This document shows positions 35,546 through 47,765 of a stretch of DNA of 64,000 nt, piece after piece (the stretch's first letter is position 1; the number at the start of each line of letters is the position of its first letter). The notes beneath the pieces were generated by a model. It made no database searches, was not told the DNA's origin, and saw only the letters and a list, made by a program, of their open reading frames with translations. The stretch comes from Dasyornis broadbenti (taxonomy: Eukaryota > Chordata > Aves > Passeriformes > Dasyornithidae), in contig VZRN01005893.1 in assembly GCA_013397935.1 (NCBI GenBank), positions 694,860 to 758,859 on the forward strand, given 5' to 3'. Both the position numbers and the translations under genes were made by a program.

Positions 35546-38500
35546 CTGAAAGCAGAACTAATGAGCAGTGCCACTCACTTAGCGTATGGTTTGACAACAG
35601 ATGCACATGTTGGTAATTAAGTATTTGGCTGCATTACATTATTTTATTTTTGGATTTCTCAAACACACACCCATTGCAATCTCTAGACACATTTGCATGA
35701 TTTAAAAGCCTTAAACTTATAACAAACAGAAAAATCAGTGTAGGAAAACTACACCCCACTTTTCAGAAAGGCTCAGTGTCTTATAGGCCTTCCTGTGCAC
35801 CCCAGACCTAGGAAACATAGGCTCTGTATGGCAAACCTGTACTCAGGGAATATTCCCAGGGATTTCTCCCATGTTGAGCAGAGCTGTGTCTGTGGTTTCA
35901 GATCAAACCAGTATACAAGTCTTGGACCAGGGTTTTATTCTACTGTATTATCATATCCATCACTGCTTGTGACCCAGCAAAGCCTTGGAATGGCTTTGAA
36001 CTTCATGAACTTCATAAATACCTGAATGCAATTATACCTTGCAGTGCTTAGAGAGCAGACTCAAATACTTCATCTTAGAAGAGATCTTCTGGAATGTCTT
36101 ATTCTGTCCTTGCATGCCAGCAGTTATTTATGTCTACATGTTAATGCTCACCTCAGCTACAAGGTGCAAAGTACATAATGGTGCTTGCTGGAGCATCTTG
36201 CTCCCAAATTGTACACCTTTGCTAAATTGGTCTAGATACTCATTGACACTCTCCCTTGGAGCCCAGGCAGCATTTTTCTATATGTCAGATATACTGGAGG
36301 AACAGTTACCCTAGAAATTATGGAAATTATATTCTCATCCCACTCTACACAGGTTTCTATCTTGGGTTGTTAAGGAGGAATTAGGGTGCATCATAAGGGC
36401 ATGACGGAGAAACGTAGGACGACTGGGGAGGTCACCTGGTCCAGACGTAATGCATGGCATTAGGGATTTTTCAGGGTAATAATTTCCTTTTGCATGAAAG
36501 TTAGGGGCTGAGCCAACTATGTTGAACTTGAGTTTGTTTTGAGATTCTGAAAGCAGCAGAGCTAGCAAGAAGACTTATTCCTTATCCTGACATTAGTAAG
36601 GGTATACAGCAGGGGTCCAAGATCTACTGGAATAGCATTGTAAAACCACCTGTAAAGCTGCTAAATATTTTGAGTCTTGCCTAGAAATTATCAACCTTGT
36701 TTTACAATTCAAGGAAATTCCAAGAATTTGTCACCACTGCCTTCCAAAAGCATAGCTGATCACAGACTCTGCCATCTTTCAGTGAAAAGACAAAGCGAAA
36801 TCTCTTTGGTTTCCTCTCTACGTTTGTAAGCCTGGTTCAAGAGCTAAAATTGCAAGATGCTCGTGCAAAGACACTATTTGACTGACTGAGAGGTGTCTCT
36901 GTATATCTTTCTGTGTTTCTATTCACTGGCTGGAAAGTCTGCCTGTATAACTGAAAAATGACTACAGCTTAGGCTGATGTAGATGTTAGCTATGCTTAAT
37001 GAGAAATAGAATTCAAGTCAGTGCTGACACTGAGAAGAACATTTAGAATTTTGAAGGAGAAAGACAGAAATGAGAACACTAAGAAAGATGTGACCAGGCA
37101 GCTCCACCTATAAACCATAACACTCCAGGGCAACCTCGGGTTACTGCTGTGTACCAGCATACAAAACAGTTTACATGCTAACCTAGACTGCAAGCATGCG
37201 AGTATTGGAAATCTGTTGCAGGTGTTTGATAGTAAACAGTGTTTATAGCTGCCAGGATGGAAACATTAATGCGTGTGAGTGAGTGCAAGTGGAGGGCAGG
37301 CCTCAAACTTTCACCCCATTACCTTCACATTTCGGTTTTGCTTTGCGGAGTGCTAGCTGCCCTGTGAGTTCAAACTGCTAGTGAAGTTACTAGATGATTT
37401 TACTTGAGCATGTCCTGTGTTCAAATTTGAAATGCAAGAATCACCTGAGAAGTAGTGGGCTAATTTATCACAGGAACAAAAATATACAATGGAAACTGAA
37501 TGGAAGAGGATGAGTTCTGACAGGCATGCCTTTACTTTTTCAAGCAAGTATTTTTGCTTGGGTGGGTGGTGCATTAGTTATATATACAACTCATGCTTTT
37601 AGCTACAGCAAAATGTGAGAAGACATAATAATAGCTCTTCACGCTAAGGCTTCCTCTTTTTTTTCTTTTTTTCTTTTTTTTTTTTTTTCAGTTCAGTTAG
37701 TTTGAGAGTTTAGATTATTCTCTTTCTGAGAACTGAGGGAAGTATTTTTAATACTTCTCAGTGTGAGAGGTGGCTGGGCTGCCCTTAGCCTAAGATGAAA
37801 ATAGCAATACATTTACTAGGGAGTTGGGCCAGAAGGTTCGACTTCTAGTGCAAGGCTCCTGATTACTGCCTCACATTAGCTCCCAGTCAGTCAGGAAGAT
37901 AAAAAAAAAAGAGAAAAATCCATCCAAAATAAAAAGCAAATTCACCTTTGAGGACTCAGTGTGTATGAAGAGCTAAATCTGCTTTTTTATTTTCATAGAG
38001 AAAAAAAAAGAAGAGTAGTAGTAGTATAACCAATAGAGAAATGTGTTTACCAAATTTTTGCTCTACACACAGTAGCTGACAATTGCCCCCAGTGAAACTG
38101 CAGCATGAGAAGGACTCATGAGCCTGTTGGTGTTCTCCGTCAGGGCTGTATGCAGGCTGGGGTGGACAGTGAGGGTACAAGAGGTGTTTACCACAGCCCC
38201 AACACACCCACTGCTGCTGTATTTTATGGGTGGGGTGGGTGTTAAGGAAGGAGGTGAATGAGCTTGTTCAAGTGATCTTTTGCAAGAGACTAAGGGAACA
38301 GCCTGTCTCCTTGGGGTAAAACTTTCCCCTGTGCTTTCTCTTTTGAAAAATGCAGTTCTTAAGTTCCACCTGTGCCACTCTGGAGTAAAAGATACAAGAA
38401 CATAAAATGGCTGGTCCAGCTCTGTCTTTTGACAGTGGTCAATCATATGCCTAGGGAAAGGTATACAGGGCAAAAGCAGGAATATTTCCTTATCAGTTTC

Positions 38501-39279
38501 CTGCCTTCCTAAGCCACTGAAGTCTGTGTCTAGTACCCACATGGATATCTGAATTGTTAATTAGTGTAAATGCATCTTGAAAACATGCACTATTCACAAT
38601 GTTCTTTGGCAAGGAACTCCTCCACCAGTTCTATTGAGAAGAACTTCTCCTTGCCTTGGCTCAGTCTCTTCATTTCAGTTTTGTGTCCCTCGTTATCAGT
38701 GACCATTTCTTATTCCCCTTCCTATGTCACTTTTTGTAAGAATCCTACCCCTTCAGTTTCTATTTCAGGAAATAAGACATCTGTACCTTCATCATGTGTG
38801 CACCTTTGCATGTTCAGTGGAGGTTGTGATATGGGGCTGGAGATGGTCTTTCCAGCTGGGATTTCTTCAGTATAGGCTAAAAGTAGCATCATCACTGACA
38901 GCAGAGCAGCAAGGTAGGCACTTGTCTTCCTCAGCTCCAAGGGAAAAGGGCAGTCAGGTTGGCTGAGGTGTGTCTGACCTCAGGGAGAAGTGAAGAAGTC
39001 ATCCTCCTTTGCTTAATACATGAGAAAGAGGTGTAGGAATGAGGGAGCACAGAGTGGGGACCATGCAGCCTGCTCACTTCAGAAGACTCAATAGGTCTTT
39101 AAAATCATCCTATTAATAGAAATACACCTTTTCTAAATTCTGGGAAGGTACAAGCACTTTAGAAACCTAAAACAGTTTAATCGTAACACAGCATAAAAAA
39201 TCGTGAACTGGAGTGAGGTAGAACTGATGAGAGTTCTGAACTGGGGTCTGCAAAGCTTTATCCATGCACTGAGTCCTAC
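35546..39279. other. Unique non-coding stretch with a T-rich tract
   Basis: A T-rich run lies at 37657-37688. A plus-strand acceptor near 38768 (cagtttctatttcag) leads into a 47-codon frame to a possible donor near 38910, but the peptide is unusually rich in His, Trp and Cys and looks like a decoy. No transposon was recognised. Confidence 0.4.
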
Positions 39280-39321
39280 CTCCTCTGAGCTGCCTCTGGA
39301 GCTTCCTGTGGGGCTGGGTAG
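39280..39321 (-). other. Candidate 42-bp microexon
   Basis: On the minus strand a very good pyrimidine tract and acceptor (caccctccactcctcaag) precede 42 bases that end at a donor (GAGGAG then gtagga). The block is exactly 14 codons, LPSPTGSSRGSSEE, a Ser/Gly/Pro linker-like peptide that suits an alternatively spliced microexon. Its length is so short that an open frame carries little weight; the splice sites and its phase agreement with 46396 and 35426 are the argument. Confidence 0.18.
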
Positions 39322-42300
39322 CTTGAGGAGTGGAGGGTGCAAGCAGGCATTTCCACACTGCACAGTCTCAGAGCATTTGAAAATCACAATGCCCAACTTT
39401 CTGTTTTTTCCCCTTAAAAATAAAGGCAGATGCTTTAAAAAGCAGACACTTATTCTTTAATTTGTAACTGTTAATTCATTTATAAACTATATGTGCTTCA
39501 TGAGTGGTTATGCTAATGTACTTAAGACTATTTAAACACTTGCACTGATTAGCCTAACCATTCATTCTACAAATAAGATGTTATCTTCAAAATGTGTCTA
39601 GCAAAATTCCATAATCACAAACATGTTACTTTATTGAATGCAACTATTGGCTTTACTGAATTCAGCCACTTACACTTTAATTTTTAACATTCTGTTGTGC
39701 ATTGTATTCATGTATTCCATACTGATATGGTGGAACTAGGCTGGTGGAACATATTTAATGGCAAAAATAGGCAGTTAAATTTATATTTCATCCTGTCTCC
39801 AGGCAAAAGAATTTGTGGGGTCACACTCTCCTCATGCATGCAGAGGAGCAAGTGGGCTGTAACCCCTCTGAGGCAGGTGGGATAAGCTGGCTCTGTGCTG
39901 TGAATTAGCACACCATAACCCTGGCCCTAGTTCCTGCTCTGAAGTCTGCCAGGTGCTACAGGGCTGCAGGCAAATCACTTAGCCCAGCAAGTCTGGTTTT
40001 CCCCATCTGAATGGGGTAATGATGCTCAGCTACCTTTGACATTCGCTGCTAAGTGCTCTCTGAGTCATAGGTGTTGTTATTAAAGTTATCTGGAAAGATG
40101 ATTCTTTTGGGCTGCTTTGTGTTGAGGTGTCTGAGGCCATTCTAGGCAGATTCCCCTGGGGCTGCCATGGTGTTGGTGTCATCATCTAGTGCCATTGCTT
40201 GATTAAATGATCCAGGGAGTTTAAAGAGAAATGAGGGTCCGTGCTCCCTCTGTAGTGCTCTGAAAGCGGAAAGGGTGTTTTGGGTGATCTGCCTGATATA
40301 GAAATCTTGCTGCCAGCTTGCAGAAGGTCTTCTGCCTGCAGAGTCCCAAGATGGGATTCTGCTGGGGGTTAGGGCTCTGACCTTTTGGTTTAGAGAAGGA
40401 TCAAACCTCTTTTGCTGTCTTTGAGGCAGAATGACAGAGCTCTTTGACATTTTTGTAGGTATGTCTTTTAAAAATCTGTCTTAATTACAAAGGTTTTCGG
40501 TTGTGTGTTGCTACATGAGCCTGGCATGCTGTGAAGTCAGGAGGGACATTTTTTTGGGAGAGGGTATGGGGCAGAGTGGCTTGTTCCTTGCCTGCCCCAC
40601 CAGCATCTGAGCCACATTGGTTATGGAATAGGGCCATGCATCCCCCAGGCCCTGGAGAAAGCTGAGGACTGGTGGTAATGAGGAGGGCACTTCTAATCCC
40701 TTGTGCCCTGGTGTTTGTTTGGGCTGGTTCTTCCTCTGTGAGCTGAGCACTCAGCAGCAGCCATCAGAAAGGGCTTTTTGTGAAATAACTGTGAAGGTCA
40801 GATAGTGGAAGTGCAAAAAAAAGTCTGAGATAGATATCTATATATCTAACATTGTAAAACTACATTAAAAAATGTTCTGCAGATGGAACACATGGAAAAA
40901 GCTGTACTACTTTGCTAGAATGTGTTATTCAGAGGCTAGTTTGCTCAAAGGGACAACTGCTTATACACATGTAGCCCCATGAAGCAGAACCTCTGCACCC
41001 GCCCGTTGGGAATAGTGACACCTGTGCATGCGGGTGCTGACTTTTGCATACACAGAAGCTGCTTTTAGGGTGGATGAGTGCAGGCACTCCTCCCTGAACA
41101 TCTGCAGGTGCGGCTGCATGCAAAGAGACAAAGGGAAGTTGAAAGGAGGCAATCGTATGTGCCCTTCATGGCAAAAAGTCATGAGTCACACTTAAAAATA
41201 CTGTAAGATTCCATGTTTTCAGGCTTTTCTCTGCAATGAGGAAGGCCAGAGTTTCAAGAGCAGACCTCCAGGAAAGAGGACAGGGAGCCCGGCAAAATCC
41301 AGGAGCTGACAACCCTGAAACTTTGCCCCCAAGTGTCTCAAAACAGCTGCAGCTGAACTGCCCACAGCACAGATTCAGTGTTGTGCTCTGTGTCACTACT
41401 GAAGTGGAAACCAGGAGACCCTCTGGCTGTCCTTGTAAGAACAGTGAATGAAGCAAAAACTGCATAGCTTGTGGCAATGCAACTCCCACAAGAATGGCAG
41501 CACCAATGCAGGGATGTTGCACAGCACCACAGCTTCCTCCATACACGTGTGTGAGCACAACCTAAAAACAAGTGTGTGCGAGTCCTGCATTGAGATAAGG
41601 CATATCAAGGTCAAGCGAGATGCAAAAGCGTTAAACGCCCAACTCACTGCAAAATGGTGAACAGTTGCATTCTCGCATTTATGTATTTACTGTCATAAGG
41701 GAGTGGTTTTTTTCTGAAGTATAGAGATATAGGGAAGGTATGTTGGTTCCTAGGATGGATTATAGCCCTATCTGAAACCAACTAAACCATTAGCACAAAA
41801 CCATGCTGCTTTCTCTTCCATGCCATTAATTAGGGAGTTAAAAGTCTTCCCTACTTTCTTACTATAAAAGTAGTACCAAGATTCGCCCTCGTATGGATTT
41901 CTCAGAAATTTTTTATGGTCCTGAGAGTGGTATTGCAGGGAACCTCACAACTGAAAAGCAGATAGAGGCATCAAAAAAGGAAAGATGAGTAAGAAGAGGA
42001 CCTAGTCTATGATTTAATTGGAATCAATGGGAATTGTGCCATTTGCCTTTGGTGGCAGCAGAATCAAAGCTGAAACACCAGCTGTAGTTTATTTTAGATT
42101 GCTGCCTGTCTGAGATTAGATTTCAGATATCTCCACAGAGTTCTTTTTTCTTATAACTACCTACAATTTATGGCAACAATAAGTATTTTAAATGTCTTCC
42201 TCTACCAGAGGATCAGCTGAGCCTGTAAGACCTTTAGGTGAAACAAGCCCTTTCCTTTTTTTTTCTGGGGGATATGTCTGCCAGGTGTGAGTCTAAAGGA

Positions 42301-43152
42301 GTGAGTATTGCACTGCAGTGAGATGTGCCTTGGGACAAGGCCTTCAAAGCTGCATGAGTGCAAAAGTGAGAGGTTCGAGCAAGTTCTGCTACTCAGCACT
42401 TCTCAAGTAGAGATACGGGCAGCAGAAGCCAGCTAAGCGGACTGGAGATGGAGCAGCCTGAGGAGTGAAAGTCTTAGCAGGCTGATGACTGAGCTCTAGG
42501 GGTAAGGAACTGGTGGGAAAGATGGAGAGAAAGAGCCTGATGTTGCCAAGTAAATCTGTAACCTCTTGGGAAGCGCTGTACTTTTGTGAAACAGAGTGCT
42601 GGGGGAAATACCCTTCTTGTAGGAAAGAAGGGAAAAATATGGCCTGAAGTCAAAGAAAGACTTGCAGAAGACAACAGGGAAATGGGATCCATCTTGAGTA
42701 GATGTAATAATCTGTGTCACACTAACACTTGTATTTGAGCAGCAGTACTCTTTTGGCTGGTAAGTGTGTATGCTTATCTTTGGGTGATGAATGAAAAATA
42801 GTAGTCACTTAGTCTTTGAGAACAAAGTAGCTGCTGAGATGTCAGATCTTCTGCAACCCCTACCTGCTCTTTAATAGTGGTTAGTGGGCAGAGATCTCTG
42901 CAAGAGGTTTAGACAATCAGACTATCAGGAAGAAGCTAGTGGTGAGCGACTGAGACACCAGGTGACCTGAAAAATAGGTAACTTTGATGTTGGGGGGAGA
43001 CGAAAAGTTTTAGAAAACAAAATCCAAGAAAAAAGTCATGAGGGGAAATGTCTAAGGGGCCAGGACACAAAAGTCGCTGCATTCTTATGGAGGTATATAT
43101 GGAAACTATGACTTTTGTAACAGCTAGTCAGGAATCACTAAACAACTCACTG
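39322..43152. other. Unique non-coding stretch
   Basis: Open frames on opposite strands overlap at 41.2-41.66 kb (130 codons on the minus strand), with no splice support and no domain. Small CpG-bearing runs occur near 41600-41640. No repeat family was recognised. Confidence 0.4.
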
Positions 43153-43216
43153 AAAAAAAAAAAAAAAAAAAAAAAGAGAAACAACCCACCCAAACATAAA
43201 AGCTCTGAAATCAAAN
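43153..43216. repeat. 23-base A-tract and nearby ambiguous base
   Basis: An uninterrupted A-tract at 43153-43175 is followed 40 bases later by a single N at 43216. The N probably reflects poor consensus next to the homopolymer. No CR1 or SINE sequence precedes the A-tract, so it is not an obvious retroposon tail. Confidence 0.8.
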
Positions 43217-44015
43217 GAGAGATGAAGTGCATCTTAGAGAAAAAGTTGCGGTTTCCAGAGCTATAAAGTCTCCTGGATTTCCCCTGCTGTGGGTCATTTT
43301 GCCTTACAGGTTTACTCAGGTAAAGTGTCATGACTGTGTTTTCTCTCTGTTCCTTTTTATCTGGTCAGAGGAGAGAAATATCAGACATGAAATAGGCACT
43401 CAACCCTGCTCCAGTCCCCTCAATGGCTAGCATCAAACCATGGATCAAGCCTTCATACTTCAAAGAAACAATGAAAATCCCCACACTCTTCCACTTATAA
43501 ACTGTCTCTCACCCATGTGTGTTACTGAAGATGCCCAGAGCAGACAATATCTGACATTACAGTAGAAAGCAACTGATAGGCAATTCTCTCTGCTAGACCA
43601 ACCAGACTTGAAGAGCTGATATAACCTCCTGTAAGAAAGGACAAATGATGATCGAGGTGTTTCTATCCCAGTAAATTGTACAATACATGCTCTGCTGTCC
43701 TTGGGTCTGATTCTGTGTTTCTGGGATGTTGTAATGTACAAATGATGCTTAGAGGAGTTTTGAGCATGTCAGGAATGTAGCTGGGGCTCAATGTGTAAAA
43801 GGTGTTAGCAAATTATTGCCTGAAGCACAAAGGTCACCTGGACTTGTGACTGCAAAGGTTCCAGTTAATGTAACTGAATGAAGATTTGTTGAGTTGCTCT
43901 GAGTAGGGAAGATATTTTTGCTTTGCTAAAGAAACTAGAATTTGTGGAGATAAATATTAAAACTAAAACAAGAGTAACTTATCTCTGTCAACTGTTTTGA
44001 GTAATATCATAGCCA

Positions 44016-44150
44016 AATTAGAAAAATATTAAAAAATTGGAATATATTACAATTGAAAAAAATTGAAATGTGAAAAAATAAAATTGAAATATAATAAAAT
44101 TGAAAAAATATAAAAAATTGAATATAAAAAATTTTAAAATGAAAAAAATC
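44016..44150. repeat. Degenerate AT-rich tandem repeat
   Basis: The core aattgaaa recurs many times with variable spacers (aaattgaaatat, aattgaaaaaatat and similar) over about 135 bases, almost free of C. It behaves like a decayed minisatellite with an approximate unit of 10-17 bases. The 118-codon Phe/Ile-rich minus-strand frame over it is a composition artefact. Confidence 0.75.
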
Positions 44151-46395
44151 CAAGCAAACCAAAACAAAACACATTGAATCAATTTTCAATTCATTACCAT
44201 TATTTGAATGCAGGCTTTGTGCACCTCTCTGAGCCACAAATAAATAGATGGGGTCCATCTTTCCTAGGGTCTCCTTCCTAATTTCAGAGGGATTGCATTG
44301 CGTTGAAAATGCTTTGGGTGGATGTGTATATTCAGATACTCTTACAAAAAAAAAAAAAAGCAATTAGCAGAATATGGGACCAAACTATTTACATTATCTA
44401 TTGTTCAGCTTAAAAATTCAGTTTCTTTTTAACAGGTTTTCTCTTCATGGTTTCATGAAGGATAACTTTTGGAGGAAAGTTGCTGAGAAGGGAAAATAGT
44501 TCAGGAGCAAGACAGATCTCTACAAAGTGAAATTTACCTGTTCATTGTGGACCCAGAGTCTGAGAGATTCTGACATATGTGAAAGCCCAGAAGTAAACAC
44601 AAAGGAGTTTATTAATGTGGGTGGCATTATTGGCATGAAATGGAAATAGTACCTAACATTTATGAAGTATTACTACTCTGATTAAGTTAAACAATTTTAA
44701 TGTAATGGTTCAAACAGACAACATCCTTTCTAAAGGTAGGAAATGAGGCTTATTAAGTCTTAATGACACACACAGGGTCACACCATGAGTTTGAAGGATA
44801 AATGGCTGAATTAGAAGACCTGACTTCCATTATAATGTTCTACATTAGATGACAATCCACAACAGAAAGAATGAATGGAAATAAAATAAGACAGATGGAG
44901 AATGAAAGGAAACATGCATAAGTGTTTGAAATAAATATATGCACTGGGCAAGAATGAAACTGGTAATTGAAACCTTTGCTCACTTTAAAGTACAATTAAA
45001 TGTATTTGCTTGCAGTGCATTTGGAATAACAGGCTACTGAAAGGGATGATGTGGCCTATGAGAGAAAGTGAAAGCATTTACTGAGGGTGTTGCTAAAAGC
45101 TGTATTTTCGCCTCCATTTTCAGGAAAGAATAAGGGAACAGATGGCAGAAATTTCCCAAGGGAGAAAAGAGAATTACTAGAGAAGATCAGGATCAGACCT
45201 GCACAGGTGATCATGAAATCGAAATGCCTGAAAACTCAATTTCTCAAGGTCGATATAACCCAAGCCTAGGTAACCAGCTTCTCTGAATTCTGAGGCAATT
45301 GGGACAACATGAGAAAATTAGGAGGTGCTGGAGGACTGGCAAGAATTTGCAATGTCAGTGATGACCTAGAGAGAATCCAAGTATATCAGAGTCTTGTCAG
45401 CTGGGTGTTTTCTATTTTATTTTGTTTCTGCATCACAATCTTTGCTGAAGTATCTGAGCACCTTCAGTAAAAACAGCCATAGTGTCTTTGCTCTCTCAGC
45501 CTCTCCTCCCGGGAGAGCCAATGTGTCTTGGAGGGGCTTGTTTCAGTAGAATCATTTTGTTGTTATTAGTGTGTGCTTTGTAGAATATTTGTTGCAACAG
45601 GATGGACTGAGAGAAGTGTCTTGTGCCTAAACTGACTAGTAGAAGGTTAGGGAGGAGACTGCATTTCTTATTAGCAGTTTCTCTTGGACTGGGCCTAGTT
45701 AGACTGGAATTGTTGGAGATTTAACAAAGTAAGGACAGGAGTTCCTCCTCTCTTGCATAGCTGTTGATCTTATGTCCAGCTGATTTGTGCCTGCTTTCTC
45801 TCCACTTCAGTGATAAAGACTGTTTTCAAACATGACCATCAGACTCCAGCTGCACAGAGGAATGCAGTTTTCCAGTCCCACTCTAACAATGAGATTTTGT
45901 GAGATGTCTTGTTCCTAATGCCAGGGGATCTAAATGCCTAAATATCTTTAAAATGTGTTGACTTTATTCCAGTTTTGTCCAGTGTATCCCTGTGCTTTTG
46001 CATCATTTAGGTAAATGCTCTAGTATGAAAAGAGGCAATATCCACTTGGAGTAGGCTGGAAAACTTGAAGAGAAGTACAGTTTAAGAGAACTTAAATAGT
46101 GTGATTTGATTATCCATAGTCAGCAAGAGTGCCTGAGAAATACTGTGTCTACCAAAGAGAATTTGTTTTGACTTCTGTGAGGAAATGGAAAGAATTTTGG
46201 TGGATTGATATTGGGATTAAAATAAAAATTACAAATCCTATGGAATAAGTGGATATAAATGTAACACGAATGATCAAGCTCATTCAGTGCTGAGGAGCAG
46301 GTTTCTAGTTTTAGGGAATCTCTTCCAGACCAGCATCCCGAGTGTTATGTTCAGATCCTTTTCTTCTCATCTTAGTGGGTATCTTAGAGACTTAC
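44151..46395. other. Unique non-coding stretch
   Basis: A-tract at about 44346-44359. At 45121 a plus-strand acceptor (cctccattttcag) opens a 27-codon frame to a weak donor, with a second frame giving the charged peptide ERIREQMAEISQGRKENY and a stop; either could be a decoy. Otherwise featureless. Confidence 0.35.
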
Positions 46396-46591
46396 CAAGG
46401 AAGACATGAGCTCCGGGAGTTGCTCAGAAAGTGCTTCATTTCCCATCTTAATGACTTTTCCTGTTATATCAAATCTTTTTGTATGGTCACTCACAACCGA
46501 ACCAATGCTGGACTTGACAATCATCTTGCTGAATCCTGGTTGGACTGCTCTGATAGAGTTAATGGCCAAATTAAGGACAATCTTTGGACAA
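46396..46591 (-). other. Candidate 196-bp coding exon, unidentified
   Basis: On the minus strand a strong acceptor (cctctgtcttttccttag) and a consensus donor (TCCTTG then gtaagt) enclose 196 bases. Only one frame is open: one leading base plus 65 codons, exiting in phase 0. The peptide begins CPKIVLNLAINSIRAVQPGF and ends with NEALSEQLPELMSSL, with good soluble-protein composition. This is the longest well-bounded exon-like block in the window. A plus-strand frame over the same bases is also open for 95 codons, which weakens the case. No family is recognised. Confidence 0.3.
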
Positions 46592-47419
46592 CTAAGGAAA
46601 AGACAGAGGATATTTTGAGTTGGAAGTAACCAGTTACTAGCACTGACCACTGAAGTGTGTTAGAGACACTTAGACACTCCTAGATTTCATATAGCCTCAT
46701 TTCTGTCTCTCAGAATTAGTGATTTTCTTTAATAAAGAGCATTTTTTCTGGCATTAAGCAACCACTTGGAACTTCTGTTTTCCCTTACTCTTATGTTGTT
46801 ACTAAGCCTAACTTGTAAATATTTGGGATATAATATACAGCATGTTACCCTAATTTAAAAGGTGCAAGTACTAAAGCAAAAAGTCACTTGCCCTGCAAGT
46901 ATGCCTGCTGTTGCCTGCAAAAAATACCTTGTTGAAGGAAAGAATAGATGGAGAAGAGGTCATGCATGGTTGATGTTGATCGAAGCTAAGTTTGTGGCTG
47001 GTACAGTAAAGATATTGTTCAGTACTTATCTTCCTTGTGAAAATATTACTGTTGTAATAATACCAATATATCCATGTGTGTTAGTTGTCTCTCATTCAAG
47101 CACCAGCTGGGCAGGTTTGTTCTACCCCATCACATGTAGTAAGTCATCTGCCTGTATTCTGCACAGGTGTCAGCCCTCCCTGTGATCACACTGCTGCTGC
47201 TCCTGTCCTGACCTGTGTGCATTTCACTGAAGTACCTCACCAGACAGTGCTTCTGGATGAAGCTTTGCCCAAAGGCACTCCCACACTCGTGGCTGGGTGG
47301 GGGAATTAGGCCCAGCTGTGAGCAGTGTGATAGGGAAGGTTCACAAGCCTAGGAGTGGCCCTTGCAAATTATGCCTTTCACTTGAGAAGCTTCTTCCTGC
47401 CACCACATTGCTCACCACG
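46592..47419. other. Unique stretch before the CpG-rich patch
   Basis: AT-rich at first, then rising in GC from about 47.15 kb. Plus-strand open frames of 70-107 codons occur without splice support. Confidence 0.4.
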
Positions 47420-47720
47420 CGTAGTGGTTTAGTGCCACCATTTGCACGGGCCTCCCCTTCCCGGCAGCACTGGGGTGGTAAATTTGTGCTCACACAGCGT
47501 CTCAGTCCAGATCAGAGGTGTAGCTCGCTTGTAGGATGCAGGTGGTGGGAGTAGGAGTGTGCAGCCGCTCACAGTCGTGCTGGGTGACAGCTAACCAAGG
47601 CGGCTTCCTCCGCCCACGCACCGGGCCCAGCGCAGCGCGTTTTTCCTGTTCTCGCCTGCTGTCAAGATGTGCAGCCGGCTCTCGGTCGGAGCGGGTGGGA
47701 TGAGGTCACGTCCTCTGTAC
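47420..47720. promoter_or_regulatory. Small CpG-rich patch, possible promoter
   Basis: By eye I count about 21 CpGs in 47401-47710, with 12 in the 120 bases 47581-47700, where C and G are each near one third of bases. That puts observed/expected CpG close to 0.8-0.9, against a background where CpG is rare. The core includes gcaccgggcccagcgcagcg. A short plus-strand frame (47667-47765, 32 codons, starting MCSRLSVGAG) begins at the downstream edge. No TATA box is evident. It may be an alternative promoter, an orphan CpG island or a GC-rich remnant. Confidence 0.35.
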
Positions 47721-47765
47721 CATGTCAGAATGGGAGTGATGAGCATCTCCCACCTTAGTACATGA

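Noticed and set aside
38769..38910. Plus-strand acceptor-bounded 47-codon frame
   Set aside because: Peptide composition (many His, Trp, Cys) is unlike typical coding sequence and the donor is weak.
44007..44363. 118-codon Phe/Ile-rich minus-strand frame
   Set aside because: Produced by the degenerate AT repeat, not by coding constraint.
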